Shown: piece after piece, positions 1-9,117 of the stretch | Position numbering within the stretch: the first letter of the stretch is position 1 | Layout: every line of letters begins with the position of its first letter | From: Actinopolyspora biskrensis | GTDB lineage: Bacteria; Actinomycetota; Actinomycetes; Mycobacteriales; Pseudonocardiaceae | NCBI RefSeq assembly: GCF_013408175.1 | Contig: NZ_JACBYW010000005.1 | Span: 429,065-493,064 of the forward strand | Reading direction: 5' to 3' | Length of the DNA stretch: 64,000 nucleotides | Made by a program: the position numbers and the translations under genes | The notes under the pieces: model-generated | The model's database searches: none | The model's input: the letters and a program-made list of their open reading frames with translations, nothing else | What the model was told of the DNA's origin: nothing

Positions 1-2
1 GG

Positions 3-428
3 CGGCTCGCGCTGGCCGTGGCGCGGCGTGGAGCGGAGAGCACCACCGAACTGCGGCTGGCCGGCGTCGAGGGCGGTACGACACGTCCGGTCGACGTGCC
101 CGGGGTCTCCTGCGCTCCGCTGAGGGTGGCGTGGACCTCGGCGGGGCTCGCAGTCCTGCGCCGCGTCTCCTGCTCCGGAGGCGGGGACGTGCGGGTAACC
201 ACGCTGGATCCGGGGAGCGGCGCCACGATCGGAGGCGGGGCGCGCTTCGATCCGGGAGTCGCACCGGACGCGGTGGACCGGCTGCGGATGACCGGTGACT
301 CGGCCGATCGGTTGCTGGTGTCCGGTCCCGAACGACGCAACCGGTTGGTGGATGGCGGCGAGGTCCGCTCCCTGCCCGCCGTGTGCACGCCGGAGGAGGG
401 ATGTCCCCGGGTCGCCGCCGCCATGTGA
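3..428 (+). CDS. 3' end of an unrecognised gene (partial)
   Basis: The reading frame is open from the first bases of the window to a TGA at 426-428, so this is the C-terminal part of a gene that begins upstream. About 141 residues are visible. They are rich in Gly, Arg, Val and Ser and hold two Cys pairs, but I recognise no domain. The alternating short hydrophobic and Gly-rich turns could fit a beta-propeller or a secreted beta-rich protein, which is only an impression. No membrane segment is visible in this part. Confidence 0.55.
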   Translation, partial: RLALAVARRGAESTTELRLAGVEGGTTRPVDVPGVSCAPLRVAWTSAGLAVLRRVSCSGGGDVRVTTLDPGSGATIGGGARFDPGVAPDAVDRLRMTGDSADRLLVSGPERRNRLVDGGEVRSLPAVCTPEEGCPRVAAAM

Positions 429-571
429 GCCGATGCTCCGCCGCGGCCGGAACGTGCCGGCCACCGAACGTGTTCGGAACACGCCGCTGATCGGGCAATG
501 GACCCGCGGGCGTTCCTCCGGTGAAGATCATCGTGGTACAGCGATTCCCGATCGGCGGAGGGGTGCTTCAC

Positions 572-1255
572 GTGCGCGCACATTGGTGGGAGGTTCTCAG
601 GCTGTGTCGTGTGGCGGGGCGGCGTCCGTACTGGCAGCACGCGGCGGCCTTCGTCGTCTCGGTGTGGACCCTGTGGTGGATAGGGGGGCAGTTCCTGGTC
701 CCGGAAACCGCTCCCTCCGCGTTGGAGATCTGGACGAGTCTGCTCGAACGCGCGGGGCTGCCGGACGTCTCCTGGAGCGACCGGGTCGTGCGGGCCTGGG
801 GACAGGCCGGGAGCGTGCTGGCCGTTTTCGGCGGGTTGTTCTGGGCGGCCACCACGGAACGCGGGCAGACCCCGGCGCTGGTCGGTTGGGTGGCGGTGAT
901 GCTCTCCTCCCAGTACCTCGGTTATCAGTCCTCCGTGGTCACCGCTCTGCTCGCCATGGTCGGGTTCGTGTTCGTGCTCTGGGTGATGTCCTTGGCCAAC
1001 GGCCGGTTCGTGGACAGGTATCCCAGGTTGTTGCCCGCCGACGTCTTCCGCGCGGGAGTCACCGCTGCCACGCTCTCGGCCGTCGTTCCGCTGTACGCCC
1101 CGGCGATCGTGCTGTTCAGGCTGTTCCGCCCCTACTTCACCCGCGCACCGCGGATGCTGTCCGCCGTGCCCGGTGACGGGCGGCAGCCCGCCGTGGGCGG
1201 CTGGAGCAGGGTGGCGAAGGACTCCGCGGAAACCGAGGTGGACGAGCCCGCGTAG
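572..1255 (+). CDS. hypothetical multi-pass membrane protein
   Basis: A protein of about 227 residues with four or five hydrophobic segments: one near residues 18-38 (containing WTLWWIGG), one near 80-98 (VLAVFGGLFWAA), two close together around 105-140, and one around 165-190. The C-terminal 40 residues are polar and probably cytoplasmic. I do not recognise a family. The GTG at 572 was chosen because GGAGGGG lies 8 nt upstream at 557-563; the frame remains open upstream to 521 but without a ribosome binding site. It stands alone between the partial gene and the DUF3145 gene. Confidence 0.6.
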   Translation: MRAHWWEVLRLCRVAGRRPYWQHAAAFVVSVWTLWWIGGQFLVPETAPSALEIWTSLLERAGLPDVSWSDRVVRAWGQAGSVLAVFGGLFWAATTERGQTPALVGWVAVMLSSQYLGYQSSVVTALLAMVGFVFVLWVMSLANGRFVDRYPRLLPADVFRAGVTAATLSAVVPLYAPAIVLFRLFRPYFTRAPRMLSAVPGDGRQPAVGGWSRVAKDSAETEVDEPA

Positions 1256-1688
1256 CGTTGAGGCGGCGACGCTGTGCCCACCGGGCGGAGTTCCCGGTCG
1301 TCGGAAGCCCCGCGGCGCGTCGCACCCGTCCCGTGGCCGATGCGGGGCGGGGAGTCCCGGGAGGGGACACGCAGTGGATATGTCACCTTTCGTGTGTTGT
1401 TGATTCGCGGGCAGCGCTGCGGTTTCTGTCCTTTGTGGTTTGAGCGAGGAACGGTCGTCGCGCGGCGAGGAGCGTCCCGAACTGCTGTTTTCCGGTAATC
1501 GGATGGCGGATGCCGGGGCACGATCCGTGTGATTCGTCCCGGGGTTCGTCCTTTGAGGACTTGTTTCCGCCCGTTCGGGCCGTGAGAGGGGCGTGCGGAA
1601 GCACGCTTGTTGTGATCGACTGGGATGTGACGAACTTCGCTTCGAGGTCGTGGTGAGACGTCCCTCGTGGCACAGGCGGAGGTCCACA
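1256..1688. other. 433-bp intergenic region, leader of the DUF3145 gene
   Basis: No convincing coding frame. It holds a GC-rich part followed by a less GC-rich part from about 1380. Two small stem-loops are visible: CCCG-TT-CGGG around 1570, and GCGTGC with a GGAA tetraloop closed by GCACGC at 1591-1606, about 80 nt before the GTG of the next gene. The second could be part of a 5' leader. I see no riboswitch that I can name. Confidence 0.4.
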
Positions 1689-2192
1689 GTGAGCACGTCC
1701 GAGCTTACGAGCGGTGTGGTCTACATCCACTCCGCACCCGGCGCGGTCTGTCCGCACGTCGAACGGGCGATCGCGGGCGTGCTCGACACCCGCTGCGCGC
1801 TGCGTTGGACGGCTCAGCCCGCCGCTCCGGGGCAGCTGCGGGCCGAGTACGTCTGGTCGGGCGCGCCGGGAACGGGAGCCCGACTGGCCGCGGCGCTGCT
1901 GGCGTGGCCGATACTGCGGTTCGAGATCACCGAGGACCCCAGCGCGGGCGTCGACGGGGAGCGCTTCAGCCACGTCCCGGATCTCGGGCTGTGGCGGGCC
2001 CGAACCGGAGCCAACGGCGACATCGTGGTGGGGGAGGACCAGCTACGAACCCTCGTCGGCGAGTGCCGGGACGCCGAGTCCTTCCGGCACCGGGCCACGG
2101 AACTGCTGGGCGGTTCGTGGGACGAGGCGCTGGAGCCCTTCCGGAGCTCCGGGGAAGGTCCTCCGATCGAACGGCTGCACAGCGTCGGTTAG
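1689..2192 (+). CDS. DUF3145 family protein
   Basis: A soluble protein of 167 residues that matches the actinobacterial DUF3145 family in length and in its N-terminal pattern (GVVYIHSAP followed by a short helix and CPHVERAI). Function is not known. Typical family features are visible: an aromatic-rich central part with VWSG, a 'WPILRFEITEDPS' type segment near residue 85, and a SHVPDLGLWRA-like segment near 105. The GTG at 1689 is preceded by GGCGGAGG at 1675-1682, which decides the start; the longer frame from 1593 has no such site. Neighbours give no clue to its role. Confidence 0.8.
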   Translation: MSTSELTSGVVYIHSAPGAVCPHVERAIAGVLDTRCALRWTAQPAAPGQLRAEYVWSGAPGTGARLAAALLAWPILRFEITEDPSAGVDGERFSHVPDLGLWRARTGANGDIVVGEDQLRTLVGECRDAESFRHRATELLGGSWDEALEPFRSSGEGPPIERLHSVG

Positions 2193-2217
2193 CGCCCGCG
2201 GGGCGTTCCGCCCGGTG

Positions 2218-2240
2218 CGCTCGCTTTCCGGCGGCGAGCG
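2218..2240 (+). terminator. possible terminator after the DUF3145 gene
   Basis: CGCTCGC at 2218-2224 pairs with GCGAGCG at 2234-2240, loop of 9 nt, 26 nt after the stop codon. A short CTTTCTGT tract follows at about 2247. The stem is only 7 bp, so the call is weak. Confidence 0.35.
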
Positions 2241-2382
2241 TCGGGCCTTTCTGTCAGCATCCTTGCATCGGCGTTCTCCGAAGCCGGAAGCAGCGTGGGG
2301 TGAGCTCTACCCGCCGGCGGGCGTTTCGGCAGGCCTGCGCTGTCGGTGACGGGGCGGCGCAGCACTCGAACGGGGGATACCC

Positions 2383-2793
2383 ATGAGTACGAAACTTTTT
2401 CTGAACCTTCCGGTGAAGGACCTGAACAGATCGGTCGGCTTCTTCGAGCGGCTCGGCTTCTCGTTCGACCCGAACTTCACCGACGAGTCGGCCACCTGCA
2501 TGATCGTCGGCGACGGCATCTTCGTGATGTTGCTTACCGAACCCTTCTTCGAGACCTTCACGCGGAAGAGCGTCGCCGACGCGAACAGCACGACCGAGGC
2601 CATCACCTGCCTGGGTCTGGAAAGCAGGCAACGGGTGGACGAACTCGTGGACGAGGCGTTCGAGGCCGGAGCCGGAACGGCCAACGAGGTCATGGACGAG
2701 GGATTCATGTACCTGCGCAGTTTCCAGGACCTCGACGGCCACATCTGGGAGGTCGCGTGGATGGACCCCGAGCAGGTGGTTCCGGGAGGGTGA
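2383..2793 (+). CDS. VOC-fold (glyoxalase/bleomycin-resistance type) protein
   Basis: A single-domain protein of 136 residues of the vicinal oxygen chelate superfamily, PhnB/lactoylglutathione-lyase-like branch. The N-terminal strand and helix (LFLNLPVKDLNRSVGFFERLG) and the C-terminal 'DLDGHIWEVAWMDP' ending, with His and Glu at about residues 119 and 122, are typical. Subgroup and substrate cannot be told from sequence. ATG at 2383 lies about 8 nt after CGGGGG. It is monocistronic and convergent with the ABC transporter genes. Confidence 0.85.
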   Translation: MSTKLFLNLPVKDLNRSVGFFERLGFSFDPNFTDESATCMIVGDGIFVMLLTEPFFETFTRKSVADANSTTEAITCLGLESRQRVDELVDEAFEAGAGTANEVMDEGFMYLRSFQDLDGHIWEVAWMDPEQVVPGG

Positions 2794-2867
2794 GGGGCCG
2801 TGCGGTGGTTCCCCGCCGTGGAGCGGGAAACCACCGGCGTCAGGGCCCCGAGCTCCGGGGACGCCGG

Positions 2868-3569
2868 TCATCCGGACGTCGCGGGGTTCGCCCCCGCGTC
2901 GCCTCCGGTGAGCTTTCCGTCCCTGATCGAGACGTGCCGGTCCACCCGGTCCAGGTACTCCGTGTCGTGCGTGACCAGGACGGTGGCCACCTCGTACCGC
3001 CCGGTGACATCGGCCAGCAGCTCCACGACGTTCGTCCCGCTGACGTGGTCCAGCGCAGCCGTCGGTTCGTCGACCAGCAGCACCTTCGGCCGGGACATCA
3101 GAGCGCGGGCTATGTTGACCCGCTGCCGCTCTCCCCCGGAGAGCCGGTGCGGTCTCCGGTGCTGTTTACCGGCCAGGCCCACCGCGGTGAGCAGCTGTAC
3201 GGCGGTGTCCCGCGTCTTTCGCGGGGGTCGCCCGCGCATGTGCTGGGTGACCTGCAACTGCTCGGTGGCCGTCAGTGAGCCGATCAGGTTCGGCTGCTGG
3301 AAGACGACTCCGATGCGCTCCAGGCGCAGCCGGGTCGCGGCGGAGCGGGGCAGGCGCGCGATGTCGGTGTCCCCTACGGACACCGATCCCGTGGTCGGAC
3401 GCAGCAGTCCGGCGGCCACGGCGAGCAGGCTCGACTTGCCGGATCCGGAGGGGCCGGTGACCGCGAGCAGTTCGCCCGGCCGGACGTCCAGGGAGACGTC
3501 GTCCAGTGCGGTCGTGCTCAGGTCCCCGTCCGGGTAGGTCAGGTTGATCTCGTTCATGGTCAGGCTCAT
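2868..3569 (-). CDS. ABC transporter ATP-binding protein (MacB/LolD type)
   Basis: ATPase of 233 residues that energises the FtsX-like permease encoded just upstream. Walker A is GPSGSGKS at residues 39-46, the signature is LSGGERQR around 140, and Walker B is VLLVDEPTAALD followed by a switch His in VLVTHDTEYLD. Length and motif spacing match the LolD/MacB ATPases that serve exporters or lipoprotein and peptide mechanotransmitters. The ATG at 3569 overlaps the permease TGA in an ATGA, so translation is probably coupled. A longer open frame to 4133 lies inside the permease gene and is rejected. Regulation by the divergent two-component system is likely but inferred. Confidence 0.9.
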   Translation of the reverse strand: MSLTMNEINLTYPDGDLSTTALDDVSLDVRPGELLAVTGPSGSGKSSLLAVAAGLLRPTTGSVSVGDTDIARLPRSAATRLRLERIGVVFQQPNLIGSLTATEQLQVTQHMRGRPPRKTRDTAVQLLTAVGLAGKQHRRPHRLSGGERQRVNIARALMSRPKVLLVDEPTAALDHVSGTNVVELLADVTGRYEVATVLVTHDTEYLDRVDRHVSIRDGKLTGGDAGANPATSG

Positions 3570-4654
3570 CGGCCGGCTCCCAACGCTGTGAGCGGGTCCA
3601 CGGAGGTGATCCGCCGCACCGCCAGCGCGGCACCGACCGTGCCGAGCAGGATCATCGCCAGTACGGGGAGCAACGTGGTGGAAAGGGTCAGGTTGAACGG
3701 AACGGTTCCCGAGGCGAGGGCGCCAAGTGCGACCCCGGCCGCGCCCCCGGACCCCGCGCCGAGCAGCAGCACGACCAACGACTGGGCGAGCGCGTCGCGC
3801 AGCAGGTAGCCGGTCGATCCGCCGAGTGCTTTCAGCACGGCCACGTCCCCGCTGCGCTGGATGGTCCAGACCGTGATGAAGGCTCCCACCACGAGTGCCG
3901 AGATCGCGTAGAGCAGCCCCTGCATCATCAACAGCGACCCGTTCTCCGAGGAGAACGACCCGATAGCCGTGAGGCTGCCACCGACGGTGGCGGAGACGGT
4001 GCGCGCGGCGGAGTCCACCGCGGGCAGGTCGGCGGCGTCGTTCGCGTTCACCGCGAGCACGGTGCCCAGCGGTGCCCGCGTCCCCGCCGTCCGGTCGGGG
4101 CGCAGCTCGTGCCAGGTGTCCAGTGTGGTCCAAACCACCGGGGTGTGACTGTAGAAGGCGTCCGCGGTGACGCGTTCGACCGTGAGTTCGCCGGCCCCGG
4201 TCGACACGTGGTCCCCGGCGGAGAGGTCCCGTTCCGCGGCGAGAGAGCGGCTCAGCACGACCCCTCCCGCGGAGATCGTTCCGGGGGCGGCCGGTGCGCC
4301 GGGTGGGACTCCGAAGACGGTCGCCGCGGCCTCTCCACCGTCCGGTGTGCCCAACCGGGTCGTGCTGATGCCGAGCGGGGTGACATCACCGACTCCCCGC
4401 GCGTCGCTCCAGACCGCGCGCTGTCGCTCGGTCACGGAGCTCTCCGCGAAGGACCTCTCGGGCCGTTCCGAGCCCGTTCCGCCGAACACCAGGTGCGTGG
4501 CGGGGAGGTCCTTGATAGCCGAGGTGGATCGATCCGCCAGTCCCGAGGTCAGCCCGGAAAGCAGCACGATCAACAGGGTCATCAGCAGGACGACCGACCC
4601 CATCAGGGTGAAGCGCCCCTTGGCGAAGCGGATGTCTCGGATGGCGACGAACAC
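3566..4654 (-). CDS. FtsX-like ABC transporter permease
   Basis: Membrane protein of 362 residues with the FtsX/MacB permease layout: one membrane segment near residues 18-40, a large extracytoplasmic domain of about 200 residues, then three segments between about 250 and 350. It starts with GTG at 4654, preceded by AGGAGAG 9 nt upstream. The ABC ATPase gene overlaps its stop codon by 4 nt. A histidine kinase/response regulator pair is divergently encoded about 240 nt away, the arrangement seen in envelope-stress or peptide-antibiotic-sensing Bce/Lia-like modules. The substrate is unknown. Confidence 0.85.
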   Translation of the reverse strand: MFVAIRDIRFAKGRFTLMGSVVLLMTLLIVLLSGLTSGLADRSTSAIKDLPATHLVFGGTGSERPERSFAESSVTERQRAVWSDARGVGDVTPLGISTTRLGTPDGGEAAATVFGVPPGAPAAPGTISAGGVVLSRSLAAERDLSAGDHVSTGAGELTVERVTADAFYSHTPVVWTTLDTWHELRPDRTAGTRAPLGTVLAVNANDAADLPAVDSAARTVSATVGGSLTAIGSFSSENGSLLMMQGLLYAISALVVGAFITVWTIQRSGDVAVLKALGGSTGYLLRDALAQSLVVLLLGAGSGGAAGVALGALASGTVPFNLTLSTTLLPVLAMILLGTVGAALAVRRITSVDPLTALGAGR

Positions 4655-4894
4655 GGATCACTTCTCTCCTCGTGCTGTGGATTACCGTTCCACTGTCGCC
4701 CGGGAACCCGGCGTCGCCATCGCGCCGGAGTTCGAGATCCGCGTGCCGTGAGGTTGAGTCGCGAGTCAATCGAACGATTGATGCGTGAGACGTGCCCGTC
4801 CGTGGAACCTGGTGGTGGCGAGTGCCCGAGGCCTGTGACGTCACCGGGACGCTGTTCGGATACCCAGTCCGCCCGCTCGAGAGGTGACACGCTG

Positions 4895-6100
4895 TTGACC
4901 GGAGACGATCCGGCGGAGTCGATGGTGCTGCGGGGCCTGAGAGCCGCCCTGCACGCGGGGTTCTACCTGCTGCTCGGTATCGCCGCCACACGGTTGTTCG
5001 AGACGCGCGACGCCGGGACGCTGACTGCTGTGGCCCTGTGCGGTGCGGTGGTGCTGGCCGTGCTCTACGCGGCGGGGGCGTTGCCCCCGCACCGGACGTA
5101 CCCTCGGTGGGTCGCTCTGCTCTGGCTGGCGGGCGTGACGGTGCTGTGGGCGCTGTTGCTGGCGGCCAGCCCGGATTTCTCCTGGGTGGCCTTCCCGCTG
5201 TTCTTCCTGCACCTTCACCTGCTGCGGTGGACGCACGCGGTGGTGGCCGTCGCGGTCGTCACCGGGCTGGTGATCTCCACGCAGCTGTTCCACGCGGACG
5301 GTTTCAGCGTGGCCATGGTGCTCGGACCGACCCTGGGGGCGGTGTTCGCCGTGGTCGTGGCCTGGGGATACGCGGCCATCCACGCGGAGAGCCAACAACG
5401 CCGCGATCTCATCGCGGATCTGCGCGAGACCAGGGCCCAGCTGGCCACCTCGCAGCACGAGGCCGGGGTCGCGGCCGAGCGCGAGCGGCTGGCCCGGGAG
5501 ATCCACGACACCATCGCGCAGGGGCTGTCCAGCGTGGTGCTGCTGCTGCGCGCCGCGGAGTCCGCCCTCCCCGAGGAGGAGACGGCGCGTTCCCGGATCG
5601 CCGAAGCACGGCGTACGGCTTCGGAGAACCTGGAGGAGGCACGCGGGTTCGTCCGTGAGCTCAGGCCACCGGCCCTGCACGAGGCCGGGCTCGCCGAAGC
5701 GCTGAGCAGGCTGTGCGAACGAACCGAGCGGGAGTCCGGCCTGCGCTGTGACCTCAGGCTGGACGGCACGCCGGTTCCGCTTCCCGCCGAATACGAGGTG
5801 GCGTTGTTGCGGGCGGCCCAGGCCAGCCTGTCCAACGTCGTTCGACACGCGCGGGCCGACACGGCGATGGTGACCCTGGGATATCTGGCGACCCGGGTGA
5901 CCATGGACGTCTACGACGACGGGGTGGGATTCGACCCGGACACCCTCGGGAAGTCGCGCGTGGACGGCACCGGCTTCGGGATGCCCGCGTTGCGGGAGCG
6001 GATCACCCTGCTCGGTGGTGAACTGGACGTGGAGAGCTCAGAGGGGGACGGCACCGTGGTCGCGGTGCGACTGCCTCTCGGTGAGGAGGTGTACCGGTGA
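4895..6100 (+). CDS. sensor histidine kinase, NarL/LiaS-type (HisKA_3)
   Basis: Membrane sensor kinase of about 401 residues. Five or six hydrophobic segments fill residues 15-160 without a large extracellular loop, an intramembrane-sensing type. A short helix leads to the HisKA_3 dimerisation motif REIHDTIAQGLSS with the phospho-accepting His near residue 204, and the HATPase domain carries NVVRHA and DDGVGF (about 342-346) plus a GFGMPALRER G2 box. The TTG at 4895 follows GAGGTG by 8 nt; the ATG at 4922 is the alternative. The open frame extends far upstream over the opposite-strand permease gene, which is not coding. Its stop overlaps the response regulator start. Confidence 0.88.
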   Translation: MTGDDPAESMVLRGLRAALHAGFYLLLGIAATRLFETRDAGTLTAVALCGAVVLAVLYAAGALPPHRTYPRWVALLWLAGVTVLWALLLAASPDFSWVAFPLFFLHLHLLRWTHAVVAVAVVTGLVISTQLFHADGFSVAMVLGPTLGAVFAVVVAWGYAAIHAESQQRRDLIADLRETRAQLATSQHEAGVAAERERLAREIHDTIAQGLSSVVLLLRAAESALPEEETARSRIAEARRTASENLEEARGFVRELRPPALHEAGLAEALSRLCERTERESGLRCDLRLDGTPVPLPAEYEVALLRAAQASLSNVVRHARADTAMVTLGYLATRVTMDVYDDGVGFDPDTLGKSRVDGTGFGMPALRERITLLGGELDVESSEGDGTVVAVRLPLGEEVYR

Positions 6101-6732
6101 GCGAACCCCTGCGCCTGCTGCTCGTCGACGATCACCCCGTGGTGCGCCGGGGACTCCGCGCCATGTTCGAGGACCGGTCCGACATGCTGGTCGTGGACGA
6201 GGCCTCCGACGGGCGGGCCGCGCTGGACATCCTGCGGAACACGGTCGTGCAAGTGGTGCTGATGGACCTGCGGATGAAGTCCGGGATGGACGGTGTCACC
6301 GCGACGAGGGAAATCACCGCGCTGCCCGAGCCCCCCGCCGTGCTGGTGCTGACGGTCTACGACACCGATGCGGACATCCTCGCCGCAGTGGAGGCCGGAG
6401 CGACCGGCTACATGCTCAAGGACTCCCCGCCGGAGCAGCTCTGCGAAGCGGTCAGATCGGCGGCGTTGGGGGAAACGGCGCTGGGCCCCGACGTCGCTGC
6501 TCGTCTGTTCGACCGGTTGCGCGCTCCCACCGAAGCACTGAGCCCGCGCGAGGCGGAGATTCTGCGGTTGCTCTCGCAGGGGTTGTCCAATCGGGCGCTG
6601 TCGCGGGAGCTGTTCATCAGCGAGGCCACGGTCAAGACGCATCTGGTGCACATTTTCGACAAACTGGGGGTGGACAACCGCACGGCCGCGATCAGCACCG
6701 CCCTGCAGCGCGGGATCATCCGCACCGAATGA
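6097..6732 (+). CDS. response regulator, NarL/FixJ (LuxR-HTH) family
   Basis: A DNA-binding response regulator of 211 residues. The receiver domain has the acidic pair in LVDDHP (residues 11-12), the phosphorylated Asp in VLMDLRM (residue 57) and the conserved Lys in MLKDSP (near 107). A LuxR-type helix-turn-helix follows (LSPREAEIL at about 148, then EATVKTHLVHIFDKLGV). The GTG start overlaps the kinase stop in a GTGA, so the pair is an operon. The divergent ABC exporter at 2868-4654 is the natural candidate target. Confidence 0.92.
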   Translation: MSEPLRLLLVDDHPVVRRGLRAMFEDRSDMLVVDEASDGRAALDILRNTVVQVVLMDLRMKSGMDGVTATREITALPEPPAVLVLTVYDTDADILAAVEAGATGYMLKDSPPEQLCEAVRSAALGETALGPDVAARLFDRLRAPTEALSPREAEILRLLSQGLSNRALSRELFISEATVKTHLVHIFDKLGVDNRTAAISTALQRGIIRTE

Positions 6733-6876
6733 CTCCTGTTGACGTTATCCGCCCCGGACGGGGCCCTCGCTCGGCGAGACCTCCCGCGGTCTCGTGAGCG
6801 GGTGCCCGACATCGGGTTCGGCGACCGGGAGATCCGTCCCGTCGGACTCCGGAGGGGCGTATGGCACGCTCGTCAC

Positions 6877-7476
6877 GTGCCACCGAAAACCGGGTTCCGC
6901 CGCTGGGGCCGGCTGCTCTGGGTCGTTGCCCTCACCGCCGTGGTTTTGCTGTCCGCAGTGGGGGTCGGGTTGTGGGCCCGCACGCTCTACGGGACTCCCA
7001 CGCCCTCCCACGCCCGGGTTCCGGAGATTCCGTCGTTCCCGAACGCCGCACAGGACGCTCCCGGCTCGAAGCGAGTGTCGCTCGAGGAGGGGGCGCGGAG
7101 CCATCCGGACAGCGGTGCGGTGCGGGACCTGCTGCAGCAGCACTTCGACGCCATCAACAAGCGCAATTACCAGCAGTGGCGCACCACCGTCGTGCGCGCC
7201 AAAAGGCTCAACCAGCCCTACGAGCAGTGGATCGACGAGTACGGCACCACCCAGGACGGCACGGTAACCGTGCACCGGATCGTCCGGGGCCCGGAGGGGA
7301 CGCTGCGCCTGGTCATGTCCCTGGTCAGCACCCAGAGCGAGGAAGCCGCTCCGGAGGAGATGCCGCTGACCTGTCTGCGCTGGCGCGTGGTGTACCGGGT
7401 CGTGCCCGAGGACGGGGAGTTGAAACTCGGACAGGGGTTGCCGGACAGCTCGCTGACCAACCGCTGTGAAAGCTGA
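6877..7476 (+). CDS. membrane-anchored hypothetical protein
   Basis: About 199 residues. A basic N-terminus and one hydrophobic segment (residues 14-34, LLWVVALTAVVLLSAVGVGLW) suggest a type II membrane anchor. A Pro-rich linker of about 40 residues follows, and then an extracytoplasmic domain of about 130 residues whose pattern (DLLQQHFDAINKRNYQQW, later a Cys in MPLTCLRWRVVYRV and a Cys near the end) fits an NTF2-like fold, as in many actinobacterial secreted proteins. The GTG at 6877 is the best start by content, although the nearest purine-rich site, GGAGGGG, is 18 nt upstream. Function is unknown. Confidence 0.65.
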   Translation: MPPKTGFRRWGRLLWVVALTAVVLLSAVGVGLWARTLYGTPTPSHARVPEIPSFPNAAQDAPGSKRVSLEEGARSHPDSGAVRDLLQQHFDAINKRNYQQWRTTVVRAKRLNQPYEQWIDEYGTTQDGTVTVHRIVRGPEGTLRLVMSLVSTQSEEAAPEEMPLTCLRWRVVYRVVPEDGELKLGQGLPDSSLTNRCES

Positions 7477-7562
7477 CCGAGGTCGGAGGGTCGCCCGCGG
7501 AAGGTCGGCCCGCAGTCGAGCCGGGGCCCCGTCGAGCCCCGACCACGCGATCCCTTCCGGGG

Positions 7563-8999
7563 TTACAGCGGGATGTTTCCGTGGTCGCCGCGCTTGTCCG
7601 GCACGGCGTCCAGTGCCTGCGCGAGCCGCTCACGGGTGCTCGACGGGTCGATGACCTCGTCGACGACCCCGATCGAACGGGCCCGGTCGACGCCCCCGGC
7701 CACCCGCTGGTGCTCCTCGGCCAGCCGGTCCTGAAGAGCCTCGCGCTCCTCCTCCGGAGCGGCGGCGATCTCCTTGCGGTGCAGGATCCCCACGGCGGCA
7801 CGAGCTCCCATGACGGCCAGCTCGGCTTCCGGCCAGGCGAAGACCGCGCTGGCGCCGAGCGAGCGGGCGTTCATGGCTATGTAGGCACCGCCGTAGGACT
7901 TGCGGGTGACGAGAGTGACGCGGGGGACCACGGCTTCCCCGAAGGCGTGGAGCAGTTTCGCGCCGCGGCGGACCACACCGCCCCACTCCTGGTCCACACC
8001 GGGCAGATAGCCCGGAACATCGACCAGCACCACGAGGGGGATGCCGAAGGCGTCGCACATCCGCACGAACCGGGCGGCCTTCTCGGCGGACAGCGAGTCC
8101 AGACAACCGCCCTTGCGAATCGGGTTGTTGGCCAGCACCCCCACGGTCCTGCCGCCGAGCCTGCCCAGTCCGGTGACCATGTTCGGGGCCCACTTGGCCT
8201 GGAGTTCCTCGAAGACGCTCGCCCCGGTCTCGTCGGTGTCCAGGATCCCCCGGACCACGGGTTTGACGTCGTAGGCACGTCGCGCCGTCTCGGGAAGCAG
8301 CGCACGCAGGTCCTGCCGGTCACCCGTGGTCCCGTGGTCGAAGCCGCCCTGGTCGGCGACCAGCCCGGTCACCCGGCGGGCACGCAGGTAGGCGTCCGGT
8401 TCGTCGGAGGCGACCACGTGCACCACGCCGGACTTGGAGCCGTGCGCCTCGGCGCCGCCGAGTCCCTCCTGGTCGATCTCCTCCCCGGTCACGCTGCGCA
8501 CCACGTCGGGACCGGTGATGAACACCCTGCCGGCGGGGGCCATGACGACCACATCGGTCAGTGCGGGACCGTAGGCGGCTCCGCCCGCGGCCGGCCCGAG
8601 TACCACCGATATCTGGGGCACCCGACCGGAGGCCCGGATCATCGCCGCGAACACCTGGCCGACGGCGTCCAGGGCCTGGACCCCTTCGGGGAGCCGTGCA
8701 CCACCCGAGTGCCACACCCCGAGCACCGGGCAGCCCTCCTCCAGCGCGGTGTCGATGGCTCCCACGATGCGTGAACACCCCGCGGAGCCCATGGCGCCGC
8801 CCTTCACCGTTCCGTCGGTGCAGTAGGCGACCACCGGAGAACCGTCGATACGGCCGCGCACGGCCAGTACGCCGCTGCTGTCCCGCTCGTACAGCGGGAC
8901 CGCCGAATCGGCGTCCAGCAGCTGGGAAAGCCGCAGCTCGGGATCGCGAGGGTCCCAGTCGACGTCCGAGGTCTCGTGGTGGGAGGCAAGCGCTGTCAC
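7563..8999 (-). CDS. accD6: acyl-CoA carboxylase carboxyltransferase (beta) subunit, AccD6-like
   Basis: Carboxyltransferase of 478 residues that moves the biotin-bound carboxyl group to acetyl- or propionyl-CoA, giving malonyl- or methylmalonyl-CoA. The crotonase-like N-half carries the acyl-CoA site (HSGGARLPEG followed by GPAAGGAAYGPAL) and the C-half the biotin site (PGYLPGVDQEWGG, KSYGGAYIAM). It closes the fabD-fabH-acpP-fabF cluster, the position of accD6 (Rv2247) in mycobacteria, so malonyl-CoA for fatty acid synthesis is its likely product. The GTG at 8999 was chosen by comparison with family length; GTG 9017 is possible. A biotinylated alpha subunit is not encoded in the window. Confidence 0.9.
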   Translation of the reverse strand: MTALASHHETSDVDWDPRDPELRLSQLLDADSAVPLYERDSSGVLAVRGRIDGSPVVAYCTDGTVKGGAMGSAGCSRIVGAIDTALEEGCPVLGVWHSGGARLPEGVQALDAVGQVFAAMIRASGRVPQISVVLGPAAGGAAYGPALTDVVVMAPAGRVFITGPDVVRSVTGEEIDQEGLGGAEAHGSKSGVVHVVASDEPDAYLRARRVTGLVADQGGFDHGTTGDRQDLRALLPETARRAYDVKPVVRGILDTDETGASVFEELQAKWAPNMVTGLGRLGGRTVGVLANNPIRKGGCLDSLSAEKAARFVRMCDAFGIPLVVLVDVPGYLPGVDQEWGGVVRRGAKLLHAFGEAVVPRVTLVTRKSYGGAYIAMNARSLGASAVFAWPEAELAVMGARAAVGILHRKEIAAAPEEEREALQDRLAEEHQRVAGGVDRARSIGVVDEVIDPSSTRERLAQALDAVPDKRGDHGNIPL

Positions 9000-9117
9000 G
9001 GGTGCTCCGATGCTGACTGACGATGGGTGATGTCGGTTGCTCGTCGGGAGGGGTGTGCGGATTCCGCCCGTTGTGGCGACGAAACCCGCACACCGGCGTT
9101 TCGGATCCCGGTCGTCC

